64,000 nucleotides of DNA from Trichuris trichiura. Its lineage: Eukaryota > Nematoda > Enoplea > Trichinellida > Trichuridae. The notes under the pieces were generated by a model. That model saw only the letters and a list, made by a program, of their open reading frames with translations, was not told the origin of the DNA and did no database searches. Numbering within the stretch: position 1 is the first letter of the stretch; every line of letters starts with the position of its first letter. Both the position numbers and the translations under genes were made by a program. Below, piece by piece: positions 23,406 through 35,220 of the stretch. Location of the stretch: positions 744,001-808,000 of the forward strand of contig JBAJFE010000042.1 of NCBI GenBank assembly GCA_037903355.1. The letters are read 5' to 3'.

Positions 23406-24916
23406 GGTCCCAGACAGGAAATTCACCGTGGAGAGAGAACGAAACGAATGCGAGCCTTTCTTTAAGATTTTCTTAATAAGTAACGGAAACCTTATTTTAT
23501 TCCATTCTGGCTAAGAATGCAGTCACTAAATTGCAGTTACGCTTTTAGCCCGGAAGGTCATTGTATCTCCGCTTCGACATATGATCGTGATAAGCTATGA
23601 ACTGTGCTTCGTTATACGCATGTTCCGGCCTTATCTCTTTAAAACTTTTCATAAGTTTCTACGCTGCAAGCTCTAGGACTTTGCATGTCCGCTTTGGTGC
23701 ATAAAGAGGTTTTGCAAAGAAGCAGATAGCAGACAGAAGATCATGAAAATAGCTGTAAACTGATTTGCAAGACAGCTGCATTTACAGGGTAGTTATCCAA
23801 AACAAAACTGCAGAACACTTTCGACAAACTCATGTTGTATCCAACGTACGAATTAAGCACCAATTTCGAGATCTATTTTGCCACTTTGCATTGTCCACTT
23901 ACCTATTGCTAATTAAAATGCCTACGTTCTACCAACGAATGGTTTAAATTTTCTTCGTATTTCATGAAGAGAGATTCTTATGTCTTGAGAATCGTTAACC
24001 GCCTACTGTAGGCAAAGCGCGCACTAAAGGCCGGTGACTTGAACCTACCATTCCACTGCTACTTATTCTACAAAAGTATAGACAATTTTTCTCCACCACG
24101 CCAGGGATGGGTCTGCACTGATGGCAGCCTAATAATGCACATTAGGTGTTACTTTTGCTGTATCATCCGCTAAGCGGAGGCGTTCACAGCTCGTCAGTGG
24201 CATCCAGCACCTTTTACATCCACAGGATACGTAGCAGATGTCTTGCCTAACCCAATACAATGCCGACAGACTTGAACGCTCCTCCGACGAACGTGACTTA
24301 TACAAATCTACAACTATTAGAGAACTGCCGATTCAAGCCGTAATTTCGCATGTATACATCAATGAAAGTAGACTCGTTATATGCTGTGCAGAACAGGGAG
24401 CACAGCAACAATAAAAACTCGACTGCGTTGAAAACGAAGCTCCTTCTGACGTGTATGTCAAAGCGCGTAATAGTATTACAGATACTTGACCCATGCAATT
24501 TTTTATTTCTGCTAAGCTCCCAGGAAGCATCTGTTCCCGTTTTGAACGCTGGCATGTCCTCTGCCATTACGAGAACAGACGCTTTTGGAAAGCTTGGCAG
24601 AGATGAATAAAAAATTGCACAGGTCAAATATCCGTAATGCTATTATGCAAAAACTGTACTTTCGCAATTGGTGAGTTTTGGCACGTATGACTGTCGTGAA
24701 ACTGCAGGAAATTTTGTGCTCTGCTACTGCGCTATCAAACGTTCACGTATTAGCTAGTGCGGTTTTTTCTTCAAATTAGTTCATTTAAGTTACAAACACA
24801 GATATTGACAAAGGGTAAACAGATGTCAAGGGTGCGAACCGAGATTTGAGCAACACTGAACGCGAAACTAACATGAAACCTATACAAAGAAGACAATCGA
24901 TAATTATTACAATTAA
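23406..24916. other. No recognisable gene
   Basis: No conserved frame seen downstream of the transposase fossil. Confidence 0.45.
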
Positions 24917-25186
24917 TTACTTTTCAGGAAAAACTAACGGGATACGAAACAATGTCTTACCGATGCGCCATAAATCTTCCAACTCAGCAGCCTTCGATAC
25001 AAACAAATCGGCAAGAACGCCCGTCTTCAGCATAGTACCAAATCTTCGCTGCTCTTTTGGCATTGTGACAAACTCAGCCATCACCCGACATATTAGGTCC
25101 AAGTCATTTATAACATCGTTAATTTGTGTTTTTACGCTAAGAATATCATTGGTGCGCTTCGGAATTTCCATGCACGCAGTTTTCAT
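24917..25186 (-). CDS. Possible exon of an unidentified coiled-coil protein
   Basis: From the ATG at 25186 a frame runs through a heptad-like stretch (QINDVINDLDLICRVMAEF) to AAELEDLWRI. There is a consensus donor (CG|gtaaga) near 24961, and an acceptor (gcgttag) directly precedes the ATG. This has the character of a real exon, but I recognise neither the family nor the partner exons. The LTR-like element at 25351-25515 lies 165 bp upstream and may have disturbed the gene. Confidence 0.35.
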   Translation of the reverse strand: MKTACMEIPKRTNDILSVKTQINDVINDLDLICRVMAEFVTMPKEQRRFGTMLKTGVLADLFVSKAAELEDLWRIGKTLFRIPLVFPEK

Positions 25187-25350
25187 CTAACGCACAAGAA
25201 AACACAACGGAAAAGCATTTACTGCTATTCATAACATACAGTAATAATTTTGATTTGCAGGCTAAAGTTGATATTCCTCTTTTCGCGATTTCGTCGAGAA
25301 AACTACAAGTCAACGTTTTGCAAAGCATTACAATAAGAAATAAAACGACT

Positions 25351-25515
25351 TGTTGCGTTTTGATAGCGAGTAGGGCAGCTTTTACTTGTAAGAACAGGCG
25401 ACACTACAGAGATCGACTAACTAAAAGCAGGTTAGGTACTGTACGCACAAGGTAAAACGATTCTCAGGCTCCTCTCGTCGTAGGCTTCTTGTGAAGGACG
25501 TGGCTTGTCCTAACG
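25351..25515 (+). mobile_element. Solo-LTR-like element, copy 3
   Basis: 165 bp, beginning TGTTGCG and ending CCTAACG, with an internal deletion of about 15 bp relative to copies 1 and 2. It is flanked by a perfect CGACT duplication (25346-25350 and 25516-25520). It lies in the same orientation as the other copies. Confidence 0.88.
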
Positions 25516-25520
25516 CGACT

Positions 25521-26296
25521 GCAGGCTGTTTGATAACCCAAATTTAACAGTTTGTTTCAATGCTTAGATTATCTTCTTTTTTAGCGACGAATAGCTGTTG
25601 TTTTACTTAACTTAAATTTTCTTAGGATAAGTTGTATGAACCTTTCATTTTCAAGTGGTTCGAATTTTCAATATGGGTTCGCTGCAATTCGTTATATCAA
25701 TTTCGTCGCGAAAATTTTCCATCGTGGGGTTTTGCTTTGCCTATGCTGAAATCGATTGAATACCGTACACTTCAACTTCATGTTAGTATGAGCCTAAACC
25801 GAAACGTATGTTTGTAATGGCATCAAACAGTGTTTAGTCGACGGGGAATTCACCGCTAGCAAAGTACCGTCTCCGCAATCCAGTTCGCCGTTAAATGCAC
25901 TGAGTTTTGGCTCACGATGAGACTGTTGGAAAAAAAGCATCATAAGTCAGGGGCCTTTTACATGCATATATTCAAATGGCATCACATATGGTGCAGTTGA
26001 CCAGTTAGAATGACACAAAAAAACTTATGAACTCTATTTACGGTAATGCTCGTTTAACGAAGTTCCCAGCAAAGGTGGATGGATACATCCATCTGTCTTC
26101 GCTGCGGGCTGGACTTAAAGTGCGCAAAACCTATGAAAACTACAGTACAGTTACATTTCTTTAAACCGACATTATGGTAAATAGTTCTTGTGAAAATGTG
26201 TATGCCTCTTTTTCAAAAGGTAGTTAAACATATACGGTTTAATGAACTGCAAGAGGCAAAACGTTAAAATAGAACAATAAGCACAAGAGGATGTAG
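25521..26296. other. No recognisable gene
   Basis: AT-rich sequence downstream of SPOP. No feature supported. Confidence 0.45.
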
Positions 26297-27529
26297 TCAG
26301 CTGGGCTTAATGCGTTTTCGTACTGGTCCCATCATTACTAATTGCGGCGATTGCTGGGTAGTTACTGCCCTGTATATTTCAGCCAACAGTTGCGGGAAGT
26401 CTTTGACGAGAACATTCCAGCCGCTGGTTTCCATTACTTCTGAAGCCCTGCTGTTTATGAAATCTATCGTCTGCTGTTTCAGTTGTTCCGCATTATGCAA
26501 ATCCGCTAAAATCAATGTCTCACAGGCATTTCCAATAGTCAAACTAGAGGAAAGTGCCTGCTCACAAATAGCCTTCAATCTGTCCAATGCATACTTGTCA
26601 GCCGCGGCCAAGAGATCTTCGTAAATAAAATCCTTTGGTTGCGACGCCTCGTCCGTATAGATAAACCGCAGCATACTAGCAATCACAGCAGGTTCAACAT
26701 CAGTAATGTGTACGCGATTGACATGACGTTCTATCATTTCGTGTTCAAACATAGCGGCAAATACAATACTCCTGGCAGCGAGAATTGCTTTGTGCACCCG
26801 GAATTCAACACCTTTGACGACAAGCGTGCAATCGCTGAACCGCTCCTCCGTGAGTAAAACGCTTAAGTCCTCCGTGAGCCGTCCGTCCGGAATGCGTAGT
26901 GGTGAAACCGGGCTTTGGCCGGCAATATTAACCGTGTCCGCAACAACGCTAACTTCACAGAAAATTGTTAATTTGTCCTCTGGCAGCAAACCATTGAGTT
27001 CGTCGAGTAAGAAATCTCTGCGGATGAATTTTTTAAATCCCCAATCTTTACCCTGAACGAAACGGTAAGCGCGCTGACTTTCCATTGCCTTCGTCTCTTC
27101 TCTTTTGGCGTTCAAAATGCTGAACTTAAACTTGGCACGCACTTCGCTTTTTGGACACTGCACCAACAAGAGATAAAGCGAAAGATAATCTTTACTTTCT
27201 TCGTCCAATCCTTTGGGATTTATTCGTAGGCACCATTTCAACTTATCATTGCTACCAGCCGAAAATGGCGTACTTTTCAGCACTTCACCCATTTCTTCAC
27301 GGCAAAAACTGAAGTTATTTATCGTCCACATGTAAGAGAACTTTATCACTTTCACTTGTGTAAAGCACCAATTCTCAGCCACTGGATAGCTGCCTCCGCT
27401 AGTGGCGCAACCTTCGTTCGACGTAACCAATTGGTGCTGTTCACTTCCAGCACTGCTAACCCCACTCATCATTATAGGCGACGAAGAACGAGGCATTGAC
27501 AGTGGCACGGCACTATCTAACGGGTCCAT
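26297..27529 (-). CDS. spop-1: SPOP, MATH-BTB substrate adaptor of cullin-3 ligase
   Basis: One uninterrupted frame of 410 residues; human SPOP has 374. The MATH domain begins at [19 protein letters not shown] and includes [19 protein letters not shown] and [23 protein letters not shown] domain follows ([29 protein letters not shown]) and then a BACK-like 3-box region ([24 protein letters not shown]). The C-terminus VRKRIKPS resembles the nuclear-localisation tail of SPOP. SPOP recruits substrates to CUL3-RBX1 for ubiquitylation. The ATG at 27529 starts the Ser/Pro-rich leader; the frame is open further upstream but has no ATG. Unlike every other well-identified gene here it has no coding intron. 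Confidence 0.97.
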   Translation of the reverse strand: MDPLDSAVPLSMPRSSSPIMMSGVSSAGSEQHQLVTSNEGCATSGGSYPVAENWCFTQVKVIKFSYMWTINNFSFCREEMGEVLKSTPFSAGSNDKLKWCLRINPKGLDEESKDYLSLYLLLVQCPKSEVRAKFKFSILNAKREETKAMESQRAYRFVQGKDWGFKKFIRRDFLLDELNGLLPEDKLTIFCEVSVVADTVNIAGQSPVSPLRIPDGRLTEDLSVLLTEERFSDCTLVVKGVEFRVHKAILAARSIVFAAMFEHEMIERHVNRVHITDVEPAVIASMLRFIYTDEASQPKDFIYEDLLAAADKYALDRLKAICEQALSSSLTIGNACETLILADLHNAEQLKQQTIDFINSRASEVMETSGWNVLVKDFPQLLAEIYRAVTTQQSPQLVMMGPVRKRIKPS

Positions 27530-28999
27530 GATTGAATTTCTCCTCGTAGTGCAAAAGAATATGGCTTGCAACTAGCTCAACGTTACCTAAAAGAAAATAT
27601 TTGAGCATAAACTTGTCGCTGAGTAAGAATGCGCCGGTAAAAAAGTTAACAAAAAAATTAGTACTACGAGTTGAACGAAGACTGTGAAGAGAACAAGACG
27701 TGCGATTAAGGCGCTGCGTGGGCTAACTAAGTAATGAAAAACTTTTGTCCATTGCGATCTCAGGAAAAAAATAAGTAAAACGTTGACTATTTACGAATTT
27801 ACAAGATTAGTGTCTTCAAAAAATATCAACTGGAATTTAAAGTAAAAGACAGAGAATCAGTAAATATGGGGAGATTGACGAGAAAAAGTCAATATCCCAG
27901 TGTCGCTGAACCAAAAATGGGCAGCGTAGTCAGAACAAGGCGTGATAAGTCAAAAATTAGCGCTACGAAAGAAAACAGAACGGAGCGAGTCATAACGTGT
28001 CGAACGAGCAAACGCTTAGCACTTTGCTGCAACCGACGCAGTTAGGCCAGGCTGGCGTTTCTGCTGGCCTACTAACATACAAACTATCTGGATGAATTTA
28101 AACGCTTCAAAAGAGGTATCATCCAGGCCTGATTTCCTTGAGGTCATTGGCCAAGTGCCAGCCAGCTCCAGGACAAGCAACGAGGACAAAACGAAAGACG
28201 ACCTCTCGCTGCTGATGGCCACCCTGCCGTTAGCACTACCATCCAACTCAACCAGAATGACGTCTGCTGTGATCAACTCTTCATCACGTAGGAGAAGCAA
28301 GTTAAATATTATAACTTCTTCATATTCAAAACACGCATTGTGCAAAACCTACTTGAGAGCTAACAACTCTTGATCCCAATTTGGCAACACGTCATTGTAT
28401 GAAATAAGGCGTGCAAACTATTGAGATAAAAATGCTCTACGCAATTCGCTTAAAATTCACAAATAGATACCTCATGCAGTAACCATAGATAATCTGATCG
28501 AGGAGAAACAAGAGCCTCGCTTTAAACTGGAACGTCCTTGATGGAGACCTTGAAGCAACGAACTCACGATGCTTCAAACGTTGAACTGAACGCGCCGTTT
28601 TCACTACCCGGTGCGTGCACATGCTGGCCGCAAAAGTTTACAACGCCAGTCCGGCCATTGGCCTTAGCAAAAGTTTTACACAGCGCCTTGGTATTGGGCA
28701 GCTGTGTTAACATCGCACATAAACCCGCCAACAATATAGGCAATCTTACGCGCGCACGAAAAATAGTAAATTAAATGCATTATCGCATCAAATTTAAAAT
28801 ATGATATGCTTTGCTCTGAACTACTTTACATTTCATGATGATGGCAGACAAAGAACAAATTTCCACGGCGGAACAGCGGTTTGCACTTTACGCGTCTGAT
28901 TCCGCTACGGAAGATCGGGAATTCTACATTCAACGGCTTGAGTGTGGGATCGCTCTTCGTACCATAAAAAGAAACGGAGAATGTCCGTCAGACATTATT
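27530..28999. other. Upstream of SPOP; no confident gene
   Basis: Short frames on both strands (for example 28016-28345 minus and 28835-29020 plus) were read. The last may be the start of the Gypsy gag that becomes recognisable after 29.2 kb. Nothing else is supported. Confidence 0.45.
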
Positions 29000-31900
29000 G
29001 CTGTTGTTGGAGATAGGTAAAAAATAACATTTTCAGATACCCATGAACCACTTCAAGCCTAAATAGCGTTCATGGCCAAACGTGCGAACAGTTGAAAGCG
29101 GAAAGAGGTTTTCCAGTCACGTTCGTCGTCCCTGCGTAATGGCGGAAAAGACGGCCTTCTCGCTGCGCTTCTACCGTGAAAGGGAACGGTGTGTCACTTC
29201 CCAAATGCCCTCCGTAGGCTAGCTGTAAACTGTAAATTTGGCTATTCACTAAAAGAAAAGCTACGAGATCGATTGACCAACGGTATAAAGCGACATGGAG
29301 GCAAGCGGAACAGACATCTACGATTTTGAAACGTGTCAGCACTAAAGGTTCTCAGCTCGGAGCAGCCTGAAACACTGGCCATGCGACGGCTGCAACTGGA
29401 ATCGACGGGTGTCGCAAAACCGAAAGAAACGTAGAGCAAACAACTGCTCCGTAAAAGCAAAGATTGTTTGCAGTGTGGCCAGCATAAATACGGGTTTACC
29501 GAACGATTCTTAGCAGATGGTAAGGTCTTTTATAAATGTTGTAAAAGAAATTACCATTGTCGTTGTTTGCGTTCTGAAAAGGCGCGAGCAAATACGAGGT
29601 CAGCATTTTGGAGCTGGGAATCTCTTAGGCAGTTATTCTAGTAGAAATTCTCCCACCTACAAAATGCAGCGGATATCCAGTAAGTAACCACGAGCCAAAT
29701 CAAGGCTAAGCAAGGGTTGAGTCAAGATAGTAACGAAGCAGGAGCTGTGGCGTAAACCGCTTATGAAAAGTGCCATATGACGCGAGCTTTTATTAAATAC
29801 AAGTCCAGTGAACCAATGGTTCCGCGACCTGATATGACCCCACTGACGAGAATGTGTAAGAAACAGGATGCACTGGGGCAGGCAGCGATCGTGGACGCGA
29901 CGAACCAAGATCAGCTGAACTCGATAGTTGCGCTGATCTTTCCTTTCTTGATGCTTTCGTGGGCTCATTTATTAAAGACTTTTCAGCCGAACCTTTTGAG
30001 AATCACCCGCCAGACACGTCCGACTCCATGCTGCACATTCCATATAGGAAAAAATGTGGCACAAATTGAGAAAGCCTTCGTTAGAGGCGCTACCGGCACT
30101 GGTCACTTAGACGGAAATCCTCGTAAAAACGCTTGGGAAGGCAACAGTAAATGGTACGGCTTTCGGAAGAATAAAGTGCTTGCGCGTATGCGAGCTAAAG
30201 AAAATGGCCTGGATTGATGCAGAGCTTTTGGTTTAACATTTTTTAAAAGTACTGAAATTCTCTTTATATGCTCATTGTCTGCGAGGGGAAACAGTTCGGT
30301 CGACAAGATGAAAATAGGGTTGACGCCGACCGAACGGTACCGGCAAGTGTTCACAAACACTGTTGGTACCTTTGCTGGCTACGAAGATGTATTGCACCTA
30401 AAAATAGAGATGCTGCCAGTGTTTACATCCCGTCCAATACCATTTTCCCAGAAGCCGCAAGTGACGAAGGCCCATCGAATGGGCCTTGCCCACAGTATGC
30501 GTGACGAAAACAGATCGGAAAGTTCGAGCTCGTGTAAACTTTGTTGCGACCACCAATCTTTAGCCACCCAGGATCAGCATCAATCGTCACGCTTTGAGGA
30601 GCTGAACGGAGAAACGTTGTTGTCGGTTATCGACCTACAGATAGGCATACTTTCAAATAAAAATCCACTTCGAACCACTGAAGTATCCTGCGAGCACCAC
30701 TTACCTGAGATAGCCATTTAACCTCAGTTTTGCGCTTTCATTGTTCCAGAGAACTATGGAGTAAATGATGCCTTGTGTAAAGTGTGCAGCCGCCTACATC
30801 GCCAACGTTATGAGCAATAAAACAAGAAAAGACTATATATGGCGTTGGTCCCGATTAAGAAAACAGGAGTGCGGAGACGGGACTCGAAATAAAAATTTTC
30901 GCGCAGCTCTATGAAATAAGTCAGTCACCGGATTGTTGCGGATAGCGTTCATTCTAGAGAAGAAAGGAAGAATACAGCCTATTAAGCAAATGCCAATACC
31001 AAGAACTGCGTTCTTTCCTGGGAGCTATCAGTTATTACTCCAAGTTTGTGCCCCATCTGCAGACACTGTTTGCCATTGCTCTGATTAACGAAAAGGCAGC
31101 GTCGCGGACGTGGGGAAGCGAGTACACAGGCTTGGAAGCTCGTTTGGATAAGTTTCTCTCATCTTCTGACAAAACGGTTTCTTAAAACGATACACTTCCT
31201 CTTACCCAGGCACCGTATGCGTGTGACATTGGCGTTGGTGCAGTTCTAAGCCATTTATTTTTCCTTCCGGCGATCAACGGCTAATTGCGTCCGCCTCGAT
31301 AACGTTGAACTACTCGGAAAGAAATTACGCGGCCATTGACAAAAAAATATTGGGGATAGTATTTAATGTGACGAAATTCTCGCAATACTTGTTCCGTCGC
31401 CGATTTGTCACGAAAACAGATAATAAACCATTAGAAAGAAGTTTGCAGAAAAAAGAGAAGCACCAAAGATGGCAATAACCTGTCTAACCCGTAGGATGCT
31501 AGTTCTGAGCGTCTACAATTACCTAGGTAGTACAGGATACGCCAGCGGAAGAGGTACGTCTGCTGATGCGTTCTCATGACTGTCTGCACAAGTGGGTGAA
31601 GTGTCAAACCATAAAAGACAACCAAGTGGCCAGTTGCTAAACCTGAGGCTATGAAAATTGTTGGTCACTTACTGAGAGATGACAAACTGCTGAAGGTTAC
31701 AACCTACATGAAAAAAGATGGCTAGAAAAGGATTTACGTTGACAGAAAGGTTGAACCGTCGTTTGAGGACGGCAATATTGCTGAGACAGGGAAGGTGGCC
31801 CCAACGAAATTGCCAAAAGAGGACGTTGGTTGTGATTTACGAAGTTCATCCGAGAACAGTGGCTAAGAAGTCGTTGGCACGATAAAAAAGCTTAATAGCC

Positions 31901-32690
31901 TTGCGTCAATAAACAGATAGGAAATTATGTCAGTCAATGTTAGCCATGTCAAGGAAATAGACAAAAACTAGCAAAAGTTCCGCTACTTCTACGGGACGTG
32001 CCAGCCGAACCGCGTTCTAGGATTTGTATTGACACTACCTGGTCGTTTAAGGATTTCTACTGAGCTTGTAGTGGTTGGCACACACTAAATGTTCGGAAGT
32101 AATTCCGACGAAAAGCATGACGTTAACCCGCGTGTTAGAACTGCTGCGTCGACTGTTTGCTACTTTTGCCCTTTCGGGACCGATCGTATCAGGTAATGGG
32201 CTGCAGTCCGCGTCTCAAGAATTCGAAACTTTTTGTGATAACAACAATATTACGCATATAAAGACGATGCCGTGCCAATCGAAGACGAACGAATTGGGAG
32301 AAAGGGCCGTGAGATTATTTAAAAGTAGGTTTACGGCGAGCAGTTTTATTACATATGAAGAACTTAAGTTACAACATTTTCTATTTCCGTCCTGAAATTC
32401 CATCCACGCAACGATCGATCGTACTAATACCAGAACCACGGCTGAACCCATTTCTCCTGCGAAAGATGGACTTGCTTAAGCCGGCATTGAATGTTCACCT
32501 CGAGAGGAAGCTGCTGACAAGCAAGCAGCCTACCAAGATCGCAACACGCAAGCGCTCATCTTTTCGGTTGGAGTCTATGCATACCAAAAACAATTCGAAG
32601 CGTAAAAAGAGAATCGTTGTGGAACGCATGGCTGGAAATTCATACTTACTGACGTATCGACCCAAACAGGCACAAAAACACGGAGATTAA
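29000..32690 (+). pseudogene. Decayed Gypsy-type LTR retrotransposon (gag-pol)
   Basis: Pieces of a gag-pol appear in order with many frameshifts and stops. Gag (about 29230-29640) shows GYSLKEKLRDRLTNGIKR, then a CCHC-like block (CLQCGQHK...YKCCKRNYHCRC). The reverse transcriptase entry is at 30328-30470 (VGTFAGYEDVLHL, PVFTSRPIPFSQ). RT/RNase H is at 31000-31440 (LRSFLGAISYYSKFVPHL, ACDIGVGAVLSH). Integrase is at 32075-32690 (SEVIPTKS, FETFCDNNNITHIKT, DLLKPALN). Order and motifs fit nematode Gypsy elements. No intact LTR pair was recognised around it. Non-functional. Confidence 0.82.
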
Positions 32691-33197
32691 CCGCGCTACT
32701 GATTCGTATCATTTGACATAGAACCGACAGACCTTGTCAAGAGAAGAGACAAAATTCGACTTTTCGATGGCAAATAGACAAACCGCAATGCAAGAGGACA
32801 AAAGAAGGAACAAAGCCTATTGCGAGAAAGAAAGACTCCCCGCGTTGGCCTACGACGCGTGCCGGAGGGATCCAATGCCCAGGTAAAGAGGGATGTGTGT
32901 TATGTGAGGCTATGTAAAGCTACATGATTAAGGATAGACCTTCGCGAATGAACTTAACCACTAGAGGATAGCACACGCACACTCATAAGCATGTAACTAA
33001 GTAAAGCTTATCTCCTGAATGCACTTAGCTTTGCTCTGAACACAGGTTCGCTTGTTCTCAGAATGTTAGGCGTACCAGAAAATTTTAGCACGCTGAGGCC
33101 TGACCGGTCTGGATCTAGTTTTTTGAACTACAAAGTATCTGCGTTTTGCATTTGCTGCGTATCACGTTGGAAACGCTGCTCCGATGCGTTTGGGTCT
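32691..33197. other. Spacer between two LTR retroelements
   Basis: No gene seen; may include a degraded 3' LTR of the preceding element. Confidence 0.4.
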
Positions 33198-33456
33198 TGT
33201 TGTAAACATGTTATCGTGCGACCAGGGAGCCGCCAGCTGATTGGCGGTCGCCGACGAAAACAGCGAATGGAGACTGACCCCGGGTCACATGTGATAGCCA
33301 CGATGTCTGACCTGACCCGACCGCGACCAGAGGACTATATAAGGACAGGACGAAAGACTGCCAGATCAGTTTTCTCTCGGTTTGAAGCTTGCAAACGCTC
33401 TCGTTGAATAAACGAATATTCACCTCTCTTATTCAGTCGGTTCAACCCGCGCTACA
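33198..33456 (+). repeat. Probable 5' LTR of a Gypsy element
   Basis: Starts TGT(TGT)AAACATG and ends CGCTACA, directly before the gag gene. It contains a TATA box (TATATAAGG, 33336-33344) and a poly(A) signal AATAAA (33407-33412), the expected promoter and terminator of an LTR. Both boundaries are inferred, since no second copy exists in the window to compare. It is GC-rich relative to its surroundings. Confidence 0.7.
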
Positions 33457-33471
33457 AGCTATCGAGGCAAT

Positions 33472-34263
33472 ATGGATACATGCGGCACAGACGGATTGAT
33501 CGATGTACAGCTCATCCCTGAATTTGATGGATTGCATGGGCAATCCATAATGGAGTGGCTGAAAAAAGTAGAACTGGTTTGCGAGCTATATGGAGTAAAA
33601 GACATCGCCAGTGTCATACCCCTGCGCCTCACGGGTGGCGCCTTCGCTGTCTACCTGCAGTTACCTGACGACGACAGGAAGAATGTGGAGAAGGTAAAGC
33701 AAACTTTGTTATCCGCCTTCGCAGCAGACCCCTTCGTTGCTTACCATCAATTCGTTTCAAGAAGGCTGGGTAGCACCGAGTCTCCTGATGTATTCTTAGC
33801 AGAGTTGCGGAGATTGGCATCACTTTGTGACATCGCGTCAGAAAAAACCTTAGCTTATGCCTTTGTCGCTGGGTTCCCTGAAGGAGTCCGCGAGCTACTT
33901 GGAGCGGGATGTCGTATGGACGACCTCAACTTGGCTGAGATTCTCGCCCGTGCCCGAGCAATTCTGACTCGCCCAGCTACGGTGGGAGATGCATGCCTCG
34001 GTGCCAGGCAGTCAGGGCCAACAGCGCAAACCACCGTGCCAGGGTTACGCTGCTACGCATGCGGCGGCCCGAATCATTTCGCTAGGGACTGCCTAGCTAC
34101 CCGACAGAATTCTAGCGTCAGTAATCGAGGCGACGGACACGACTTACGACATCCCGTGCGGAACCGTGGCTCCAGACGCCGCGGCGCAGCCACTTCCTGT
34201 CTTCAGGAAAACGAGGCTAGGGTGGAGGAATCAGCGCCAGCCTTCTTCCCGCGCGATCACTGA
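33472..34263 (+). CDS. Intact retrotransposon gag protein
   Basis: An uninterrupted 263-residue frame from the ATG at 33472. The N-terminus has EFDGLHGQSIMEWLKKVELV, followed by PLRLTGGAFAVYLQL and PFVAYHQFVSRRL, matching gag polyproteins of animal Gypsy elements.  A zinc knuckle CYACGGPNHFARDC (CX2CX4HX4C) lies near residue 195. Gag packages element RNA into virus-like particles. It is markedly GC-richer than nearby DNA and has no stops, so it is much younger than the neighbouring Gypsy fossil. Pol would start by a -1 shift: the protease begins RIRVEDAQRDVLVDTGC at about 34284. The element breaks off there. Confidence 0.9.
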   Translation: MDTCGTDGLIDVQLIPEFDGLHGQSIMEWLKKVELVCELYGVKDIASVIPLRLTGGAFAVYLQLPDDDRKNVEKVKQTLLSAFAADPFVAYHQFVSRRLGSTESPDVFLAELRRLASLCDIASEKTLAYAFVAGFPEGVRELLGAGCRMDDLNLAEILARARAILTRPATVGDACLGARQSGPTAQTTVPGLRCYACGGPNHFARDCLATRQNSSVSNRGDGHDLRHPVRNRGSRRRGAATSCLQENEARVEESAPAFFPRDH

Positions 34264-34345
34264 GAGAGGAGCTGTCAACAGTTCGGATAAGAGTGGAAGA
34301 TGCACAACGCGACGTCCTCGTGGATACGGGTTGCAGGCGCTACAG
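34264..34345 (+). pseudogene. Truncated retroviral-type aspartic protease start
   Basis: In the -1 frame relative to gag, the segment reads into VLVDTGC, which carries the catalytic D(T/S)G of retroelement proteases. It then stops abruptly in AT-rich DNA after about 34345. RT, RNase H and integrase of this element are absent. Confidence 0.7.
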
Positions 34346-35035
34346 GTCTTGACTTTAATAAAAATTTTCATTATAGTTCAGCTTATAGCGTTTTGAATAT
34401 TTCGGACAAAGCATCCCAAACTTTTCTGGTAGATCTAATCTTACCTTGATCAGAATATTTCCAAAGAAGGCTATTGTTGTAGCACTTCAGTCCAGTAAGT
34501 TTCCAGTTAGTCTTTGAGAACTGCAACAGCTTTCTTTGCTTTACCGCTGGTTGGTTAGCTAAATTTTTCGTTTTACTTTTCTTTATCTCTGAAACACCTT
34601 TTGTTTTTCACTTGAACTCATTAACAATATAATAAGGATTAGTTTGCGTCCGCTGATAAAACTCAGTTTAAAAAAAAACCTTCAGAACGTTAATCAGGCG
34701 TGGCGCTTGCCTGGACAGCCTGTTCTACACAAACTTCTTACTGCAACCTCAAAACGAGCGAGCTCTTAAAGACAACTGATTTGAAGATACAACCGTAGTT
34801 GAAAGGTCAATAAGTGTGGAAAAGCAGATATCTAATGTAGAGCTCAGAAAAGGGCTGATAGAGGTAATTTGGCGGAAATGAATAAACAAATCAATAAACT
34901 AACGGTTAAACATAAGAAAAGGGGAATACTGATATTGAAATAGGAAAATGGGGGCGTAAGGGAAACAAAATAGAAAATTAACTTGCCATTTCGTAATTAC
35001 GATGGTTGTGGTACTGGTGAGCTACCAATTATAAT
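34346..35035. other. AT-rich stretch without a gene
   Basis: Nothing recognised; composition changes sharply at the break of the retroelement. Confidence 0.5.
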
Positions 35036-35220
35036 TTTTATTAATATTGCGAAGCTTTCGGGGAACTCCTGTCCCCGTCTTCAGCGCACGAAAATGACAG
35101 AGGGAATACTGGCATGGCCTTATGTAGGACTAGTGCTTTAAACTGCAGGGATCTTGGGTCGTTTTAAATGAGCAACAACATTATTAAAATGAGGTTGGGA
35201 GCGGGTTGGTGGAAAAGTTT
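35036..35220 (-). repeat. Dispersed repeat, copy 1 (partner at 58648)
   Basis: About 185 bp aligning by eye at roughly 85-90% with the reverse complement of 58648-58831. Shared blocks include CATTTAAAACGACCCAAG and GCCAGTATTCCCTCTGTCA. The end carries CTGAAGACGGGGACAG...CCCCGAAAGCTTC (35084-35056), a hairpin seen in several other repeats. Confidence 0.85.

Noticed and set aside
33211..33423. Minus-strand open frame within the LTR
   Set aside because: Antisense shadow of a GC-rich LTR with a promoter and poly(A) signal on the plus strand.
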